Shown here piece by piece: positions 1-10,287 of a DNA stretch of 61,885 nucleotides. Made by a program: the position numbers and the translations under genes. Origin of the DNA: Equivita sp045641605 (GTDB lineage: Bacteria > Actinomycetota > Coriobacteriia > Coriobacteriales > Eggerthellaceae); NCBI GenBank assembly GCA_045641605.1, contig JAZUHG010000012.1, positions 1-61,885 on the forward strand, read 5' to 3'. Every line of letters starts with the position of its first letter. The first letter of the stretch is position 1. Below the pieces are notes generated by a model. It was given only the letters and a program-made list of their open reading frames with translations. It was not told the origin of the DNA and made no database searches.

Positions 1-51
1 ATTCTGAAGATTATGCTCCCTAGCACCTTTTATGCTAATAAACTTCGCCAT
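1..51 (-). CDS. uvrA: Excinuclease ABC subunit A, N-terminal fragment
   Basis: Only the first 17 codons lie in the window. They read MAKFISIKGAREHNLQN, the usual UvrA opening in which the RGAREHNL-type motif precedes the first ATPase domain. UvrA is the damage-recognition ATPase of nucleotide excision repair. The ATG shares one base with the TAA of mtlD (TAATG), so the gene is probably translationally coupled to the mannitol operon, an odd place for a repair gene. The rest lies beyond the left edge. Identification rests on the short N-terminus alone. Confidence 0.85.
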   Translation of the reverse strand, partial: MAKFISIKGAREHNLQN

Positions 52-1193
52 TAGTCTTCTAAAAGTTTGTAATAATTTTCTTCGATTTTGTCTAAGAGTT
101 GCTTATCTTGAATGCCAGTAATGTCTGCAACAGCATCACGCAAACCATACTTTGCAATTTTTTCTTGCATTTGAGTGCTTTGCTCGTCTTCGGGGTTATT
201 AAAATGCAAAGCTGCGGCAATTCCAAGCAAAAGATTATCTACTGGAAGCTCGTATTCATATGCGGTCAGCATTGGTTTAACTAATCTGTCTGAAATCGAA
301 AGCTTTCGCAATGGCTCACGACCTACACGGTTAACATCATCTTTTAAATATGGATTCTTGAAACGATTTAGAATTTTATCTATGTATTTATTATGTTCGG
401 CTTCATCAAAACCATGCTTTTTACATAACCCGCTGCCACTTTCTTGCATTGCTTTTTTAACAACTTTATAAATATCATCGCAATCAATTGCTTCCTCAAT
501 TGTATTCTTTTCGTGAATGCATCCAAGATATGCAGTAATAGCGTGGCCAGTATTTAACGTAAACAACTTTCGCTCTACATAAGCTTCCAAGTCATCTACA
601 AAATTTGCACCATCGATATTAATTTCGCCCTTTAATTCAGGCTTACAGATGTTCCACTCGTAGAATTTTTCTACAGCAACATCCATATTTTGAGCTTCTC
701 AAACAGGTGGAACAATCCTATCAACCGAACAATTTGCAAAGCCAATATTTTTATCAGCGAAATCTTTGTCGGCATCGCTCAAGCTTTCATAAACAGCTTC
801 TTTTAAAGTATTTGTTGCAAGCACTGCGTTTTCGCAAGCGATAATATTAAGTGGGTTTGAATTTTGATTTTTGTTCCGAAGACTAATACCCTTTGCAATT
901 GTGGGAGCAATCTTACTTAAAATTCCAACACCCACTGCAGTGGTGAGCAAGTCTGCCTTCGCTATTAAATCAAAAATCTCATCGCTTGTAGAATTAACCG
1001 CAGAAACATTATCAATTAAAATATCGCTTGATTCAACATCGGTAACATGAACAGTGTAGTGAGCATCTTTATTTAAATTATCAATCATGTCTTGCACAAC
1101 ATCGGCAAAAACCAATTGATAACCAGATTGGTGAACCAAAGCGCCAATAAAGCCTCTACCTATATTTCCAGCGCCAAACTGTACTGCTAGCAT
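51..1193 (-). CDS. mtlD: Mannitol-1-phosphate 5-dehydrogenase
   Basis: A 380-residue NAD-dependent dehydrogenase converting mannitol-1-phosphate, made by the PTS transporter encoded upstream, to fructose-6-phosphate. The N-terminus carries the nucleotide-binding motif FGAGNIGRGFIG, and the middle has the family motif NCSVDRIVPP followed by a VEKFYEW segment. An in-frame TGA near 697, just after VDRIVPPV, splits the gene under the standard code; read as Trp the protein has normal MtlD length (about 380-385 residues). The start is supported by a GAGGTGA Shine-Dalgarno that lies inside the 3' end of the preceding CPBP gene, which overlaps it by 7 nt. It is the third gene of mtlA-CPBP-mtlD-uvrA. 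Confidence 0.95.
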
Positions 1194-2569
1194 ATAGCGT
1201 CACCTCATTTATCGGCCCAAAGAGATGTGATTTCTTCATGCTTTTTAGGGCGACACAACCAAATTCCTCAAAATACGAAGAATGCTGAAATAACGATGGT
1301 AGGTATTACTTCGATGCCCCATGAAAATGCTTGAGTTTGAACCGCACCTTGCTGAATTGCTTCGGGAGCCATCATTGCAAACATATCTGTAAGCCCATGC
1401 AAAATAATACATGGCCATAAATTTCCAGTTCTAATTAAAATCGAAGCAAACAAAACTCCCAAGCAAAATGCATAACATGCTTGAAAGATTGATGTACCTA
1501 AATCTGCCCCAGCCAATACGTTTCCAACATGAACAGCACCAAAAATAAATGAAGATACAAACAAACTTACTCAAATTCCTTTTGCTCTGTTGTATAGCCT
1601 CATAAAGTTAGGAATAATCATTCCTCTAAATAAAATTTCTTCACTAAAGGCAGGAACAAAACCCAAAAGAATAATTCCAAATTTAAAGTAAGCAGGGTCA
1701 AAACCAATCAGATTGATTCCTACAAAGATTAAACCTGGCAAGCCAATTAAGCAGGCCCTTCCAAAATTACGAAGAACCAAAACACCAGTATAATTTGCAT
1801 GTTTAAAACGTAATTTAAACCACCATAAAACAAAAACAATCAACAAAATTGAAAGAATAGAATCAAAAATAACAAAAGGAGTATCGGCATAAATTATTTG
1901 ATCCGCAGAATTCTTAATAGTGTTTTGAATTAAATCTAAACTTTGATCAAAGTTATATGGGTTTCCAGGAACACCCATAAACATCTTGTGATACATATTT
2001 GAAATATAATCTGGGAATGAGCCAACAACAAAAACCAAGAATAAAGTACTTAAAATTGGTCTATTAAAGAAGTTGCTATCCTTAACGAAGACACCCGCGG
2101 GCCTTTTTTGCTCAGCAGCCTCAAGCATAGCGTTCATTCTTGATTGCATAATTGCATAACAAACCAATCTGGTTATTGGAATGATGTAATTTACAATGTG
2201 AAGAACTAAATATACAGTACGGTAATTTGTGTCTTCGTTGAATTCATGATCATAAAAATTATCATGCTTTTTACCAATTTTATATGACCAATAACAACCA
2301 TAAATACCCAAAGTCAAAAAACTAAAAATAACTACTCAAACAGGAGAAAAGCCTTCGTCATTACGAGAAATTGAATTTGTTTCTTTAGCAATTTCAAACT
2401 GCCAAAAAATACCATAAAGGCCACCAGTAAGAATTGTATAAATAATAGCAAGGGCAACATTGCGTTTATAGACCCTTCGTTGCCTATAAGGTTTTTCTTC
2501 TTCCTCTTGATACCTTAATTCAATGTCAATATAAGGATCATCGGTTTTTAAAAATGGGAATGACATCAT
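1187..2569 (-). CDS. DUF4234 plus CPBP (CAAX-like) membrane protease fusion
   Basis: A 460-residue membrane protein when in-frame TGAs are read as Trp. The N-terminal third has two DUF4234-like segments, TGGLYGIFW (about residues 48-56) and LTLGIYGCYWSYKIGKKHD (about 84-103), each ending in a charged polar stretch. The C-terminal part is a CPBP/CAAX-type intramembrane protease: SEEILFRG (Glu310, Glu311, Arg315) and FGAVH (His346) are the expected catalytic motifs. The Trp after RAKGI is encoded by TGA. It lies between mtlA, with a 6-nt gap and an AAGGAGA site overlapping the mtlA stop, and mtlD, which it overlaps by 7 nt. Related proteases act in bacteriocin immunity or protein maturation; the substrate here is unknown. 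The second ATG (2566) has better spacing. Confidence 0.85.
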
Positions 2570-2575
2570 TTCTCC

Positions 2576-4534
2576 TTACTTATTGAACAAATCCAAAACA
2601 AATTGCGTGTCTTTTGTAGTTTTAAGCTTTTCAACAATCTCATCATTGTCAAGCTGTTCCGAAATTTTCGCAAGCAAATCAAGATGTTCATCTCCAACAC
2701 CGGCAATGCCGAAGACAAGGTAAGCTTTCTCGTCACCAAAACTAACTCCATCAGGATATTGCATAAAAACAATTCCACTCTTTTTAACGTTAGACTTTGC
2801 TTTGCTTGTACCATGAGGAATGGCAATTCCATTACCAAGATAAGTTGAGACTTCTTTTTCTCTATCATGCATGGCACTAATATATGCATCATCAACACAA
2901 CCCAAACCTTTTAGAAGTTCACCAGCAGCTTGAATTGCATCTTTTTTACTCTTAGCTTTTTGACCAAGCTTTACACCATCTTTAAGCATTTTTACGTTGG
3001 AAGGCGGAGGCATTTTGTCAAGTTTTATAAATTCACTTTCTGATTCTTTCTTTCCAGTTTTTGAAATAATTTGATCGTATAAAGAATCCAGTGCAGGGTC
3101 ACCAAGGAAGTTTTCCAATTGAACCAATTGAGCTCCAGCTGGAGTTTTCTTCGAAGCTCTATCGGCCAAAACGCTTTGGCAAACCACAACATCGGCGTCT
3201 TTTGGAATTAGATCGATTGCAGTATTAGTTACAGAAATATCCGGTCTTTTATCTTTGATGCGCTTTGCAAATTTTGTAGCGCCCATCGCTGAAGAACCCA
3301 TTCCAGCATCACATGCAAAAATGATTTTAGAGATTTGGCTTGCATCTTTCTTTGTCCCCGAAGCCAAGGCTTGACCCTTGCTTTCGGCTTTCATAGCGTC
3401 CTTTTTAGCTTGTGCCTCTTCTAAACTCTTACCCTTAGACATTTTAATAATTGGCGAAGAGATCAAGAACGAAACGCCAGCTGCAATTACAACGCCCACA
3501 GCAGAGATCCACATGCCACTTCGTGGACTCATGATCATGAAAGAGATGATTGAACCAGGACTTGCAGGACCAATTAAACCAGCATCCATAATCATAAACC
3601 AAAGGATAGCGCAGAAATTACCAACAATAGGTCCAATGATTACTAATGGGTTTGCCAAAACATATGGGAAATAAATCTCATGAATACCACCAAAGAAGTG
3701 AATAATAATTGCACCTGGAGCAGAATCCTTCGCTGCTCTGTCCTGACTAAATGCTCAATAAGCAATCAAAACACCAAGGCCAGGGCCTGGATTAGTCTCA
3801 AGCATGTACATAATACTCTTGCCTGTATTTTGAACATCAACAGCACCCAGTGGAGTGAAAATCCCATGGTTAATTGCGTTGTTTAAGAACAAAACCTTTG
3901 CAGGCTCCAAGAAAACTGCGATGGCAGGAAGCAATTTCGCATTAACAAGCAAGTCAACACCTGTTGCAAGGAAGGTAAGAATGATGGTCATGAAAGGACC
4001 GATTCCAAAATAGCCAATAATTGCCATAATCATTCCAAAAATACCAACACTGAAGTTATTAATAAGCATTTCAAAGCCAGCTGGCATGTGACCTTCCATA
4101 AGTTGGTCGAATTTCTTAATAACCCAACCAGCCAAAGGACCCATAATCATTGCAGCCATAAGCATTGGAGTTGTGCTTGCGGTTGCTGTGACTTCAGCAA
4201 GCTGACCTGCCTCAACCATAGCAGTTTGAACCGCAACTTCGTTTAACGCGGCTTGATATTGGACGTAATCGGCACCAATGCAGCCTAAAATTGCGATGGA
4301 ACCCATTACTCGGCCCCTTGAGCCTCCTACCATAAAGCCACCTTGGCCAGCAATCAAAATTGGAAGTAAGAAATTTAAGATATACGGTTGAATTTTAGAT
4401 ATAGCTTCGTTTGGAAACCAACCATTTGGATATAAAAAGATAGCGGTTAGCAAACCTCATGCAATAAAAGCACCAATATTTGGCATAACCATACCGCTAA
4501 GGGCTCTACCCATGCTTTGAATCTTTTGTTTCAT
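2576..4534 (-). CDS. mtlA: PTS mannitol transporter EIICBA
   Basis: A 652-residue mannitol-specific PTS permease that imports and phosphorylates mannitol using phosphate from HPr. Domain order is EIIC membrane domain (about 1-345), EIIB (FACDAGMGSS, phospho-acceptor Cys408) and EIIA (NGIAIPHGTSK, His574). The N-terminus reads KQKIQSMGRALSGMVMPNIG and then AFIAWGLLTAIFLYPNGW. The Trp of FIAWGL is encoded by TGA and is a conserved Trp of MtlA proteins, which is one of the clearest proofs of the code change here. A second TGA-Trp lies near 3755. The gene starts 57 bp after the ketopantoate-reductase-like gene and leads the mannitol operon. No separate MtlF or MtlR is seen in the window. Confidence 0.96.
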
Positions 4535-4590
4535 ACTATTACTCCAATCTATTGAACTAATTAACCTATCAGTTTATCATAAAAAGCCAG

Positions 4591-5595
4591 TTAATTGAAT
4601 AATTCCAAGTTGCTCATTTGAGCTTCTAATTTGCCATCATTTATCTTTTTTACTATCTCAACAATTTTGTCATTGTAAGGAGTTGGCAAATTGTGCTTCT
4701 TTCCATATTCACAAACAACACCATTAATTGCTTCGATTTCACATTTTTTACCATTTCTAATATCTTGAAGCATTGAAGGAACAATATCTCTGTGTTTCTT
4801 CATCGCAATTGGAAGCAATAATTTAGCGAAAGCAAACTTCAATCCATTTTTATAGTAGAACAATTTTGTAATGTCTTTACCCTGAACAGGTGCAAAAGTT
4901 ACACCTGCAGCATGTCCGACATCTATACATTCTTTCATGGTTGCAACTGCAATTGGCTTTGCGGCCTTGCCTTCGGAGATAGAACCGAAGGTACCTCCAA
5001 CCACTGTTCCCAAACCACTGAAAGTTGCATTGATTAAAAGCTTGCTCCAACGAGCACCAATTAAATTCTCCTCGAATTCAACTGGACACATCAACTCCAA
5101 TACATCTTTAACCATTTTGAATTGCTTATCACTAACACCGTCCATCTTGCCCATATGAAAGGATAAAGAATCTGTGTCGGATGTGAGTTCAACAACACCA
5201 GGTTCAAGTAGAGTAGCACCTCATTCTACAGTGCAACCCATAGTGTGCTCCTGACCAACAATACTTGCAATTAGAGGTTCTGGAATTCCATTTTGTAAAG
5301 TACAAATAATTCCATCTTTTGAAAGGAAGTCTTTTAGCATATTAACAACTTCTTCATTGAAAAGCTGCTTGGTCATTAGAAAAATGACATCGTATTTGCC
5401 TTCCATTTCGTCTGGGAATAAGGTCTTGACCTTTACGGTTTTATTAACTGTACCCGTAATTTTTGCACCATTTTTGCGGAGAGCTTCGACGTGTTTTTTA
5501 TTTCGGTTGATCAAATCAATTTGACCACCAGCCTCAGTTACATAAGCACCTAAAACTGTACCTAAACTTCCCGCTCCATATATAGCTGAACGCAT
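4591..5595 (-). CDS. Ketopantoate reductase family oxidoreductase (ApbA/PanE-like)
   Basis: A 334-residue NAD(P)-binding oxidoreductase of the ketopantoate reductase family. The Rossmann motif YGAGSLGTVLGAYV is at the N-terminus; the region GARWSKLLINATFSGLGTV matches the family's conserved catalytic Lys and Asn segment (K-L-x-x-N). An in-frame TGA near 5218 gives GCTVEWGATLLEPG. Authentic PanE reduces 2-dehydropantoate in CoA synthesis, but many paralogues act on other 2-oxo or 3-oxo substrates, and no other pantothenate gene is nearby. It precedes mtlA in the same direction by 57 bp and might reach the mannitol genes by readthrough. The start has an AAGGAGA site. The family is clear; the substrate is not. 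Confidence 0.8.
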
Positions 5596-5717
5596 GATAT
5601 CTCCTTTAACTTAACCTATATAATTATAATTTAATAGTTGATTTTTGTATGCATTTTTGACAATTTAACTTATTAAATACCTAAAGATGTTAAAATACAT
5701 TTGTTAATGGAGGTACT
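5596..5717. promoter_or_regulatory. Divergent promoter region (panE-like / pgi)
   Basis: A 122-bp AT-rich gap between divergent genes. On the plus strand an extended -10 element, TGtTAAAAT (5688-5696), lies about 20 nt before pgi, and GGAGG (5709-5713) precedes its ATG. A TTGACA at 5657-5662 is too far from that -10 to pair normally. On the minus strand TATAAT-like sequence occurs near 5620 and AAGGAGA precedes the panE-like start. Promoter positions are read by eye. Confidence 0.45.
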
Positions 5718-7061
5718 ATGATAAAACTTAATACAAAAAACTCTGGATTTAGCGATTCTGACTTAGAAACTGTGAAAGAACAAACAATTACCGCTTACAA
5801 GACACTTATGGAGCGAAGTGGTAAAGGCTCCGAGATGCTTGGTTGGCTAAATTTAGCAAATGAATATGATCAAGATGAGTTTGCAAGAATTAAGACGGCT
5901 GCCAAAAAGATTCAAAATACTAGCGAAGTTCTGGTTTGCATTGGTATTGGCGGAAGCTACCTTGGTGCTCGTGCGGGTATTGAGTTTAGCTTCGGTCAAT
6001 TTGCAAATCAACTTGCTAACCAGCGAGGTGCTGTGGAAGTTTATTTTGCTGGAAGCAATATTTCAAGCACTTACGTTCAAAATATCTTTGATATTATTGG
6101 GGATCGTGATTTTTCTGTAAATGTTATTAGTAAGAGCGGAACCACAACTGAACCTGGTGTCGCTTTTAGACTTTTCCGAGAAAAACTCGAAAATAAATAC
6201 GGCAAAGATGCCGCAAAAGACAGAATTTATTGTACAACAGATGGTAATAAGGGTGCTATGCACGATATGGCTATTGCCGAAGGCTTCGAGCGCTTCGTTG
6301 TTCCAGATGCAACAGGTGGACGTTTTAGCTGCTTAACCGCAGTAGGATTGCTCCCTATGGCTGCTGCTGGAATGAACATCGATAACATCATGAAGGGTTT
6401 AGCCGATGCCACCAAAAAATATGACAATGATGATTTTGCTTCGAACGATATCATGCAGTATGCTGCACTTCGTTACTTAATGTATAAAAATGGAAAGGCT
6501 ATAGAGATTTTAGCCAACTATGAACCAAGCTTGATGATGTTTGGCGAGTGGTTTAAACAACTCATGGCCGAAAGCGAAGGCAAAGAACATAAAGGTTTGT
6601 TCCCAACTGCTGCAAATTTCTCTACAGACCTTCACAGTATTGGACAATTTATCCAAGATGGTACTCGTAATTTATTTGAAACAGTTATTTGGGTTGATAA
6701 ACCACAAGCCCAATTGGAAATTCCTAACGATCCTGAAAATGTTGATGGCTTGAACTTTACAAGTGGCATGAAAATGCAAGATGTAAATAAACAAGCAATG
6801 CGCGGAACCATGCTTGCCCATGTAGATGGAGGTTGCCCTAACATCGTTTTGAACTTAGATGAGCTTAGCGACTACACCTTCGCTGAGATGGTTTATTTCT
6901 TCTGGAAATCTTTAGCAGTTTCTGCATATATGATTGATGTAAACCCGTTTGACCAACCGGGTGTTGAAGCATACAAGAAAAACATGTTTGCATTGCTTGG
7001 TAAACCAGGCTTCGAAGACATGAAAGAAGACCTTGAAAATAGATTAAAGGAAGTTGAATAA
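5718..7061 (+). CDS. pgi: Glucose-6-phosphate isomerase
   Basis: A 447-residue cytoplasmic isomerase interconverting glucose-6-phosphate and fructose-6-phosphate. It matches the short Gram-positive/Bacillus type (about 450 residues). Visible motifs are GIGGSYLGARAGIEF (first SIS domain, phosphate binding), SKSGTTTEPGVAFR (second sugar-phosphate loop), GGRFSCLTAVGLLP, and EHKGLFPTAANFSTDLHS, which carries family-conserved active-site residues. All Trp codons in it are TGG and it is intact under either code. Fructose-6-phosphate from the mannitol pathway across the divergent promoter would feed this enzyme. Its TAA overlaps the next start as TAATG, so the glycosyltransferase is co-translated. 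Confidence 0.97.
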   Translation: MIKLNTKNSGFSDSDLETVKEQTITAYKTLMERSGKGSEMLGWLNLANEYDQDEFARIKTAAKKIQNTSEVLVCIGIGGSYLGARAGIEFSFGQFANQLANQRGAVEVYFAGSNISSTYVQNIFDIIGDRDFSVNVISKSGTTTEPGVAFRLFREKLENKYGKDAAKDRIYCTTDGNKGAMHDMAIAEGFERFVVPDATGGRFSCLTAVGLLPMAAAGMNIDNIMKGLADATKKYDNDDFASNDIMQYAALRYLMYKNGKAIEILANYEPSLMMFGEWFKQLMAESEGKEHKGLFPTAANFSTDLHSIGQFIQDGTRNLFETVIWVDKPQAQLEIPNDPENVDGLNFTSGMKMQDVNKQAMRGTMLAHVDGGCPNIVLNLDELSDYTFAEMVYFFWKSLAVSAYMIDVNPFDQPGVEAYKKNMFALLGKPGFEDMKEDLENRLKEVE

Positions 7062-8260
7062 TGAAAATTTTGATGATCAACTTAATGCCGCTTACAGGCT
7101 CTGGAAGTGGTGTTTATGTCGAAAATATGTCTAATGCATTGGTTCGCCAAGGCCATGAAGTTTGCGTAATATTTATCGATAACCTTCCATTTAATGATGA
7201 AGGTTATGAGTTTAAATGTCACCCAATTTACTTTACCGCAGATGATGGAACCAAGCCAGATGTAGACGCCGAAGTCTTGCCCTTCAACTTCCCTTGCTTA
7301 ACTACTCATCCAAGAAGTGTTTTTAACTTTAGAGATTTAAGCGAAGAACAAGAGAAACAATACTGTGATGCTTTTCGTCGTGCAATTGCTCAAGAAGTTG
7401 AGGAATTTCAGCCAGATCTAATTCATAGTGGACATATTTGGTTGACTTCTGCTGTGGCCAGTGAGTTTGACATTCCATTGGTTATTACTTGTCATGGAAC
7501 TGACATTCAAGGTTATGTCGCAACTGATCGCTTCCATAATTATTGCAATAAAGCTGCTGATGCTTGCGGCTCAATCATTTGTATTTCTGAGAAAAACGCT
7601 CAAGAAGCGCGCGAGAACTTCCCTAAAAATGCAGACAAAACCATTGTTATGCCAAATGGTTACGATTCTCATGTCTTTTATCCTGAACAACATGAGCGTT
7701 CAGCGGTTCTAAAAGAATTTGGAATTGAAAAAGATTATAAGCACTTGGTAAGTTTTGCTGGGAAGTTCGCTCACTTTAAAGGAATTGATATTTTACTTCG
7801 TGCAGCTGCTCAATATGAAGACGAAGACACAGCAACCGTGCTTGCAGGTGACGGCCAGCTCTTCGACGACATGACAAAACTTCGCGAAGAACTTGGTTTG
7901 AAAAATGTTTACTTCATTCACAACCAACCACACGATAAATTAAGAAAATTATATAACGTTGCTGAAGTCTCTTTAGCTCCTTCACGTAATGAACCTTTTG
8001 GCTTGGTTGTAATTGAGGCGAATGCTTGCGGGACTCCAGTAATTGGTACAAATGATGGTGGAATTGCTGGAATCTTAACGGACAAAACGGGTATTTTGAT
8101 TGACCCCGAAGACCCAGACGCACTTGCCCGTGAGGTTAAGGCTGTACTAAGTGGAGACAAAGTCTTCGATAGGCAAACATGTGCCGCTTATACAAAGCAA
8201 ACTTTTAGCCAAGACAGCTTAATCTTAAAGACAATCGATTTATATAAGAGTCTTATTTAG
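7061..8260 (+). CDS. Glycosyltransferase family 4 protein
   Basis: A 399-residue GT-B retaining glycosyltransferase. The N-terminal domain has a glycine-rich acceptor loop, PLTGSGSGVYVENMSNAL. The C-terminal donor-binding domain has SFAGKFAHFKGIDILLRA, LAGDGQLFDDM and the signature PSRNEPFGLVVIEANACG, with the E-x7-E pattern that binds the nucleotide-sugar. It is soluble with no membrane segment. Family members make glycolipids, wall polysaccharides, sucrose phosphate or small thiols; nothing here fixes donor or acceptor. Linkage to pgi by TAATG overlap suggests a hexose-phosphate-derived donor. Its last 8 bases overlap the convergent symporter gene. Confidence 0.85.
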   Translation: MKILMINLMPLTGSGSGVYVENMSNALVRQGHEVCVIFIDNLPFNDEGYEFKCHPIYFTADDGTKPDVDAEVLPFNFPCLTTHPRSVFNFRDLSEEQEKQYCDAFRRAIAQEVEEFQPDLIHSGHIWLTSAVASEFDIPLVITCHGTDIQGYVATDRFHNYCNKAADACGSIICISEKNAQEARENFPKNADKTIVMPNGYDSHVFYPEQHERSAVLKEFGIEKDYKHLVSFAGKFAHFKGIDILLRAAAQYEDEDTATVLAGDGQLFDDMTKLREELGLKNVYFIHNQPHDKLRKLYNVAEVSLAPSRNEPFGLVVIEANACGTPVIGTNDGGIAGILTDKTGILIDPEDPDALAREVKAVLSGDKVFDRQTCAAYTKQTFSQDSLILKTIDLYKSLI

Positions 8261-9587
8261 TTTTGGACTTATCGTCTAACGTGCCGCCAACAATTTTGTG
8301 GTAAGGCTGACCTGCGGCAATTTGCTCTCGAAGTTGAACAGCTGCCGTGAACAATCCATCTGTCGAAGAATTAAGCGCAGTTTCAACTGAATCTTGAATA
8401 ACTCCGATGATAAATCCAACAGCAACAACTCCTGCAGCAATGTCCCCGCCAATTCCAAACAAAGAGCAAGCCATAGGAACCAACAGAATTGATCCGCCAG
8501 AAACTCCCGAAGTTCCAACAGCACTAATTGCAGCAATTAATGAAAGCAACAAGGCAGTTCCAAAATCAAGATTAATGCCCAAAGTATGGCAACAACACAA
8601 AGTTAAAGTGATAATTGTGATGGATGCACCTTCCATATTGATGGTTGAGCCAATTGGAATGGTGATGGAATATGACTTTTTATCTAAGTGTAATTCCTCA
8701 CAAAACTTCATGTTAACAGGAATGTTAGCAGCCGATGACCTCATAAAAAACGCTGTGATTGCAACATCTTTAATTGTTCTAAATATAAGAGGGTATGGGT
8801 TTCTTCGGAGCACAATACCAACAATCAAAGCATTAAAGACAAATGCAACAAAGAACAAAATTGAAATGTAAACGCAAAGTAAAATTCCATAATCTCTAAA
8901 GATTCCCAAACCGTTGTCTAAAATTGCCGTGAAGACCAAACCACAAATACCAAATGGAGCAAAATCGATAATGATCTTAACAATCGCAGTTAGAACCTCA
9001 CTAATACCTTGAAAGCCTTCCTTAATTCTTTCAGGCATAATTGGTCTTGCACAAATTCCAAAAAGAATTGATCAGAAAATTACACCAAGAAAGTTAGCGT
9101 TTGCAATGGCATCAATTGGGTTAGCAACAATGCTACTAAAAATATTAACAACAATATCACCAATACCAGAAGGAGCTGAATATTGAGAAATATCTACGTC
9201 AGAAGGTAAAACCAAAGTGACCGGAAACATAACATTAATAACTACAGCAATAAACGCGGCAGAAAAAGTACCCAAAGCATAAAGGCCCATGGTTTTTTGA
9301 ACTGTCTTGCTGCCTGCTTTTTTAGCCTTCATCAAAGAAGCAGTAATTAAGAAGAAAACCAAAACTGGCGCAATAGCTCTAAGTCCACCAATAAATAAAT
9401 TGCCGAAAATCTCAAATAAAACAGCCAATGCACTCAGGGTATTCGCAACAAATGCGGAACGAAGAAAAGGCGCTTCGTTACTTAACGCTAAGTTACATAA
9501 AATACCGACAATGGTACCTATAACCAAGCCAATAACAATTCGAAGGATTAAATTCGTATCGCGATACTTCTTAAACAACTTTTTCAT
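8253..9587 (-). CDS. sstT: Serine/threonine:Na+ symporter (DAACS family, SstT-like)
   Basis: A 444-residue dicarboxylate/amino-acid:cation symporter. It begins with a short cytoplasmic helix (KKLFKKYRDTNLILRIVIG), has about 8 membrane segments plus re-entrant loops, and shows STINMEGASITIITLTL near the sodium/substrate site and the serine-rich hairpin SAVGTSGVSGGSILLVPMAC. The segment ANANFLGVIFWSILFGI contains a TGA-encoded Trp where SstT proteins also have an aromatic residue. SstT imports L-serine and L-threonine with Na+; this fits better than glutamate or C4-dicarboxylate transport but was judged by eye. The ATG overlaps the xpt stop as TAATG, so purine salvage and amino-acid uptake share a transcript. 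Confidence 0.85.
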
Positions 9588-10165
9588 TACTCTCCAAACT
9601 CTATCTTATTTGTCTTTTCGTTAATGTTAACAATTTTTACCAAAGACTCAATACGATAGCCCTCATCTCGTAATTCTTTAGCTGCCCTTTTGTAAGATTT
9701 TTCAATAACAATACCAATTCCTGCAACCTTGCATCCAGCTTGTTGACAAATCGAAAGTAAGCCACGAAGTGAACTTCCATTTGCCAAAAAATCATCAACA
9801 ATTAAAACTTTATCTTTATTATTTAAAAACTTTTTAGAAATTGTTTCGTCATACTCTCTAAATTTTGTATATGAAATAACTTTTGAACTATATTTTTCAC
9901 CGTCAATGTTAACGCTGTCCTTTTTCTTAGCAAAAACAAGTGGTAAACACAACTTTTGAGCAACTGGGTAAGCAACAGCAATACCAGAAGTCTCAATAGT
10001 CAAAACTTTTGTAAACTTTACACCCTTAAAACGATTGATAAATTCATCGGCAATCTTATCTAAAATTTTTGTGTCAATTTGATGGTTCAAAAACTCATCG
10101 ACTTTTAAAACATCACCGTTTTTAATTTTACCAAGCTTTAATATTTTATCTTTTAGTACTTTCAT
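9587..10165 (-). CDS. xpt: Xanthine phosphoribosyltransferase
   Basis: A 192-residue purine-salvage enzyme that converts xanthine plus PRPP to XMP. It begins MKVLKDKILKLG and continues VLKVDEFLNHQID, as in Bacillus Xpt. The PRPP-binding loop is VLIVDDFLANGSSLRGL, followed by GCKVAGIGIVIEKS. The reading frame stays open upstream into the tRNA gene, but the family alignment places the start at 10165. That ATG is only 8 nt beyond the CCA end of tRNA-Ile(CAT) and has no Shine-Dalgarno, so the mRNA may become almost leaderless after tRNA 3' processing. No purine riboswitch is visible, unlike xpt in Bacillus. SstT follows by TAATG overlap. Confidence 0.95.
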   Translation of the reverse strand: MKVLKDKILKLGKIKNGDVLKVDEFLNHQIDTKILDKIADEFINRFKGVKFTKVLTIETSGIAVAYPVAQKLCLPLVFAKKKDSVNIDGEKYSSKVISYTKFREYDETISKKFLNNKDKVLIVDDFLANGSSLRGLLSICQQAGCKVAGIGIVIEKSYKRAAKELRDEGYRIESLVKIVNINEKTNKIEFGE

Positions 10166-10173
10166 GACAAAAA

Positions 10174-10248
10174 TGGTGGGCCCAGCAGGATTCGAACCTG
10201 CAACCAAAGGATTATGAGTCCTCTGCTCCACCATTGAGCTATGGGCCC
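10174..10248 (-). tRNA. tRNA-Ile2 (CAT anticodon, lysidine type); elongator Met possible
   Basis: A 75-nt cloverleaf including an encoded CCA. The acceptor stem is GGGCCCA/TGGGCCC, the T arm contains GGTTCGAATCC, and the anticodon loop CTCATAA gives CAT. The loop and flanks resemble tRNA-Ile2, whose C34 is converted to lysidine to read AUA, more than elongator Met. It is not an initiator type because the anticodon stem lacks the three G-C pairs. It sits immediately upstream of xpt. Confidence 0.8.
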
Positions 10249-10287
10249 GATGGTAAAGCGAAATTTTAGCACAATGAGTTTAAAATC

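Noticed and set aside
2566..2898. A 110-codon frame inside mtlA
   Set aside because: It overlaps the well-supported EIIA domain in another frame and has no ribosome site or family match.
10166..10234. Longer xpt start reading MVEQRTHNPLVAGSNPAG
   Set aside because: That stretch is the translated tRNA-Ile(CAT) gene; Xpt homologues begin at the later Met.
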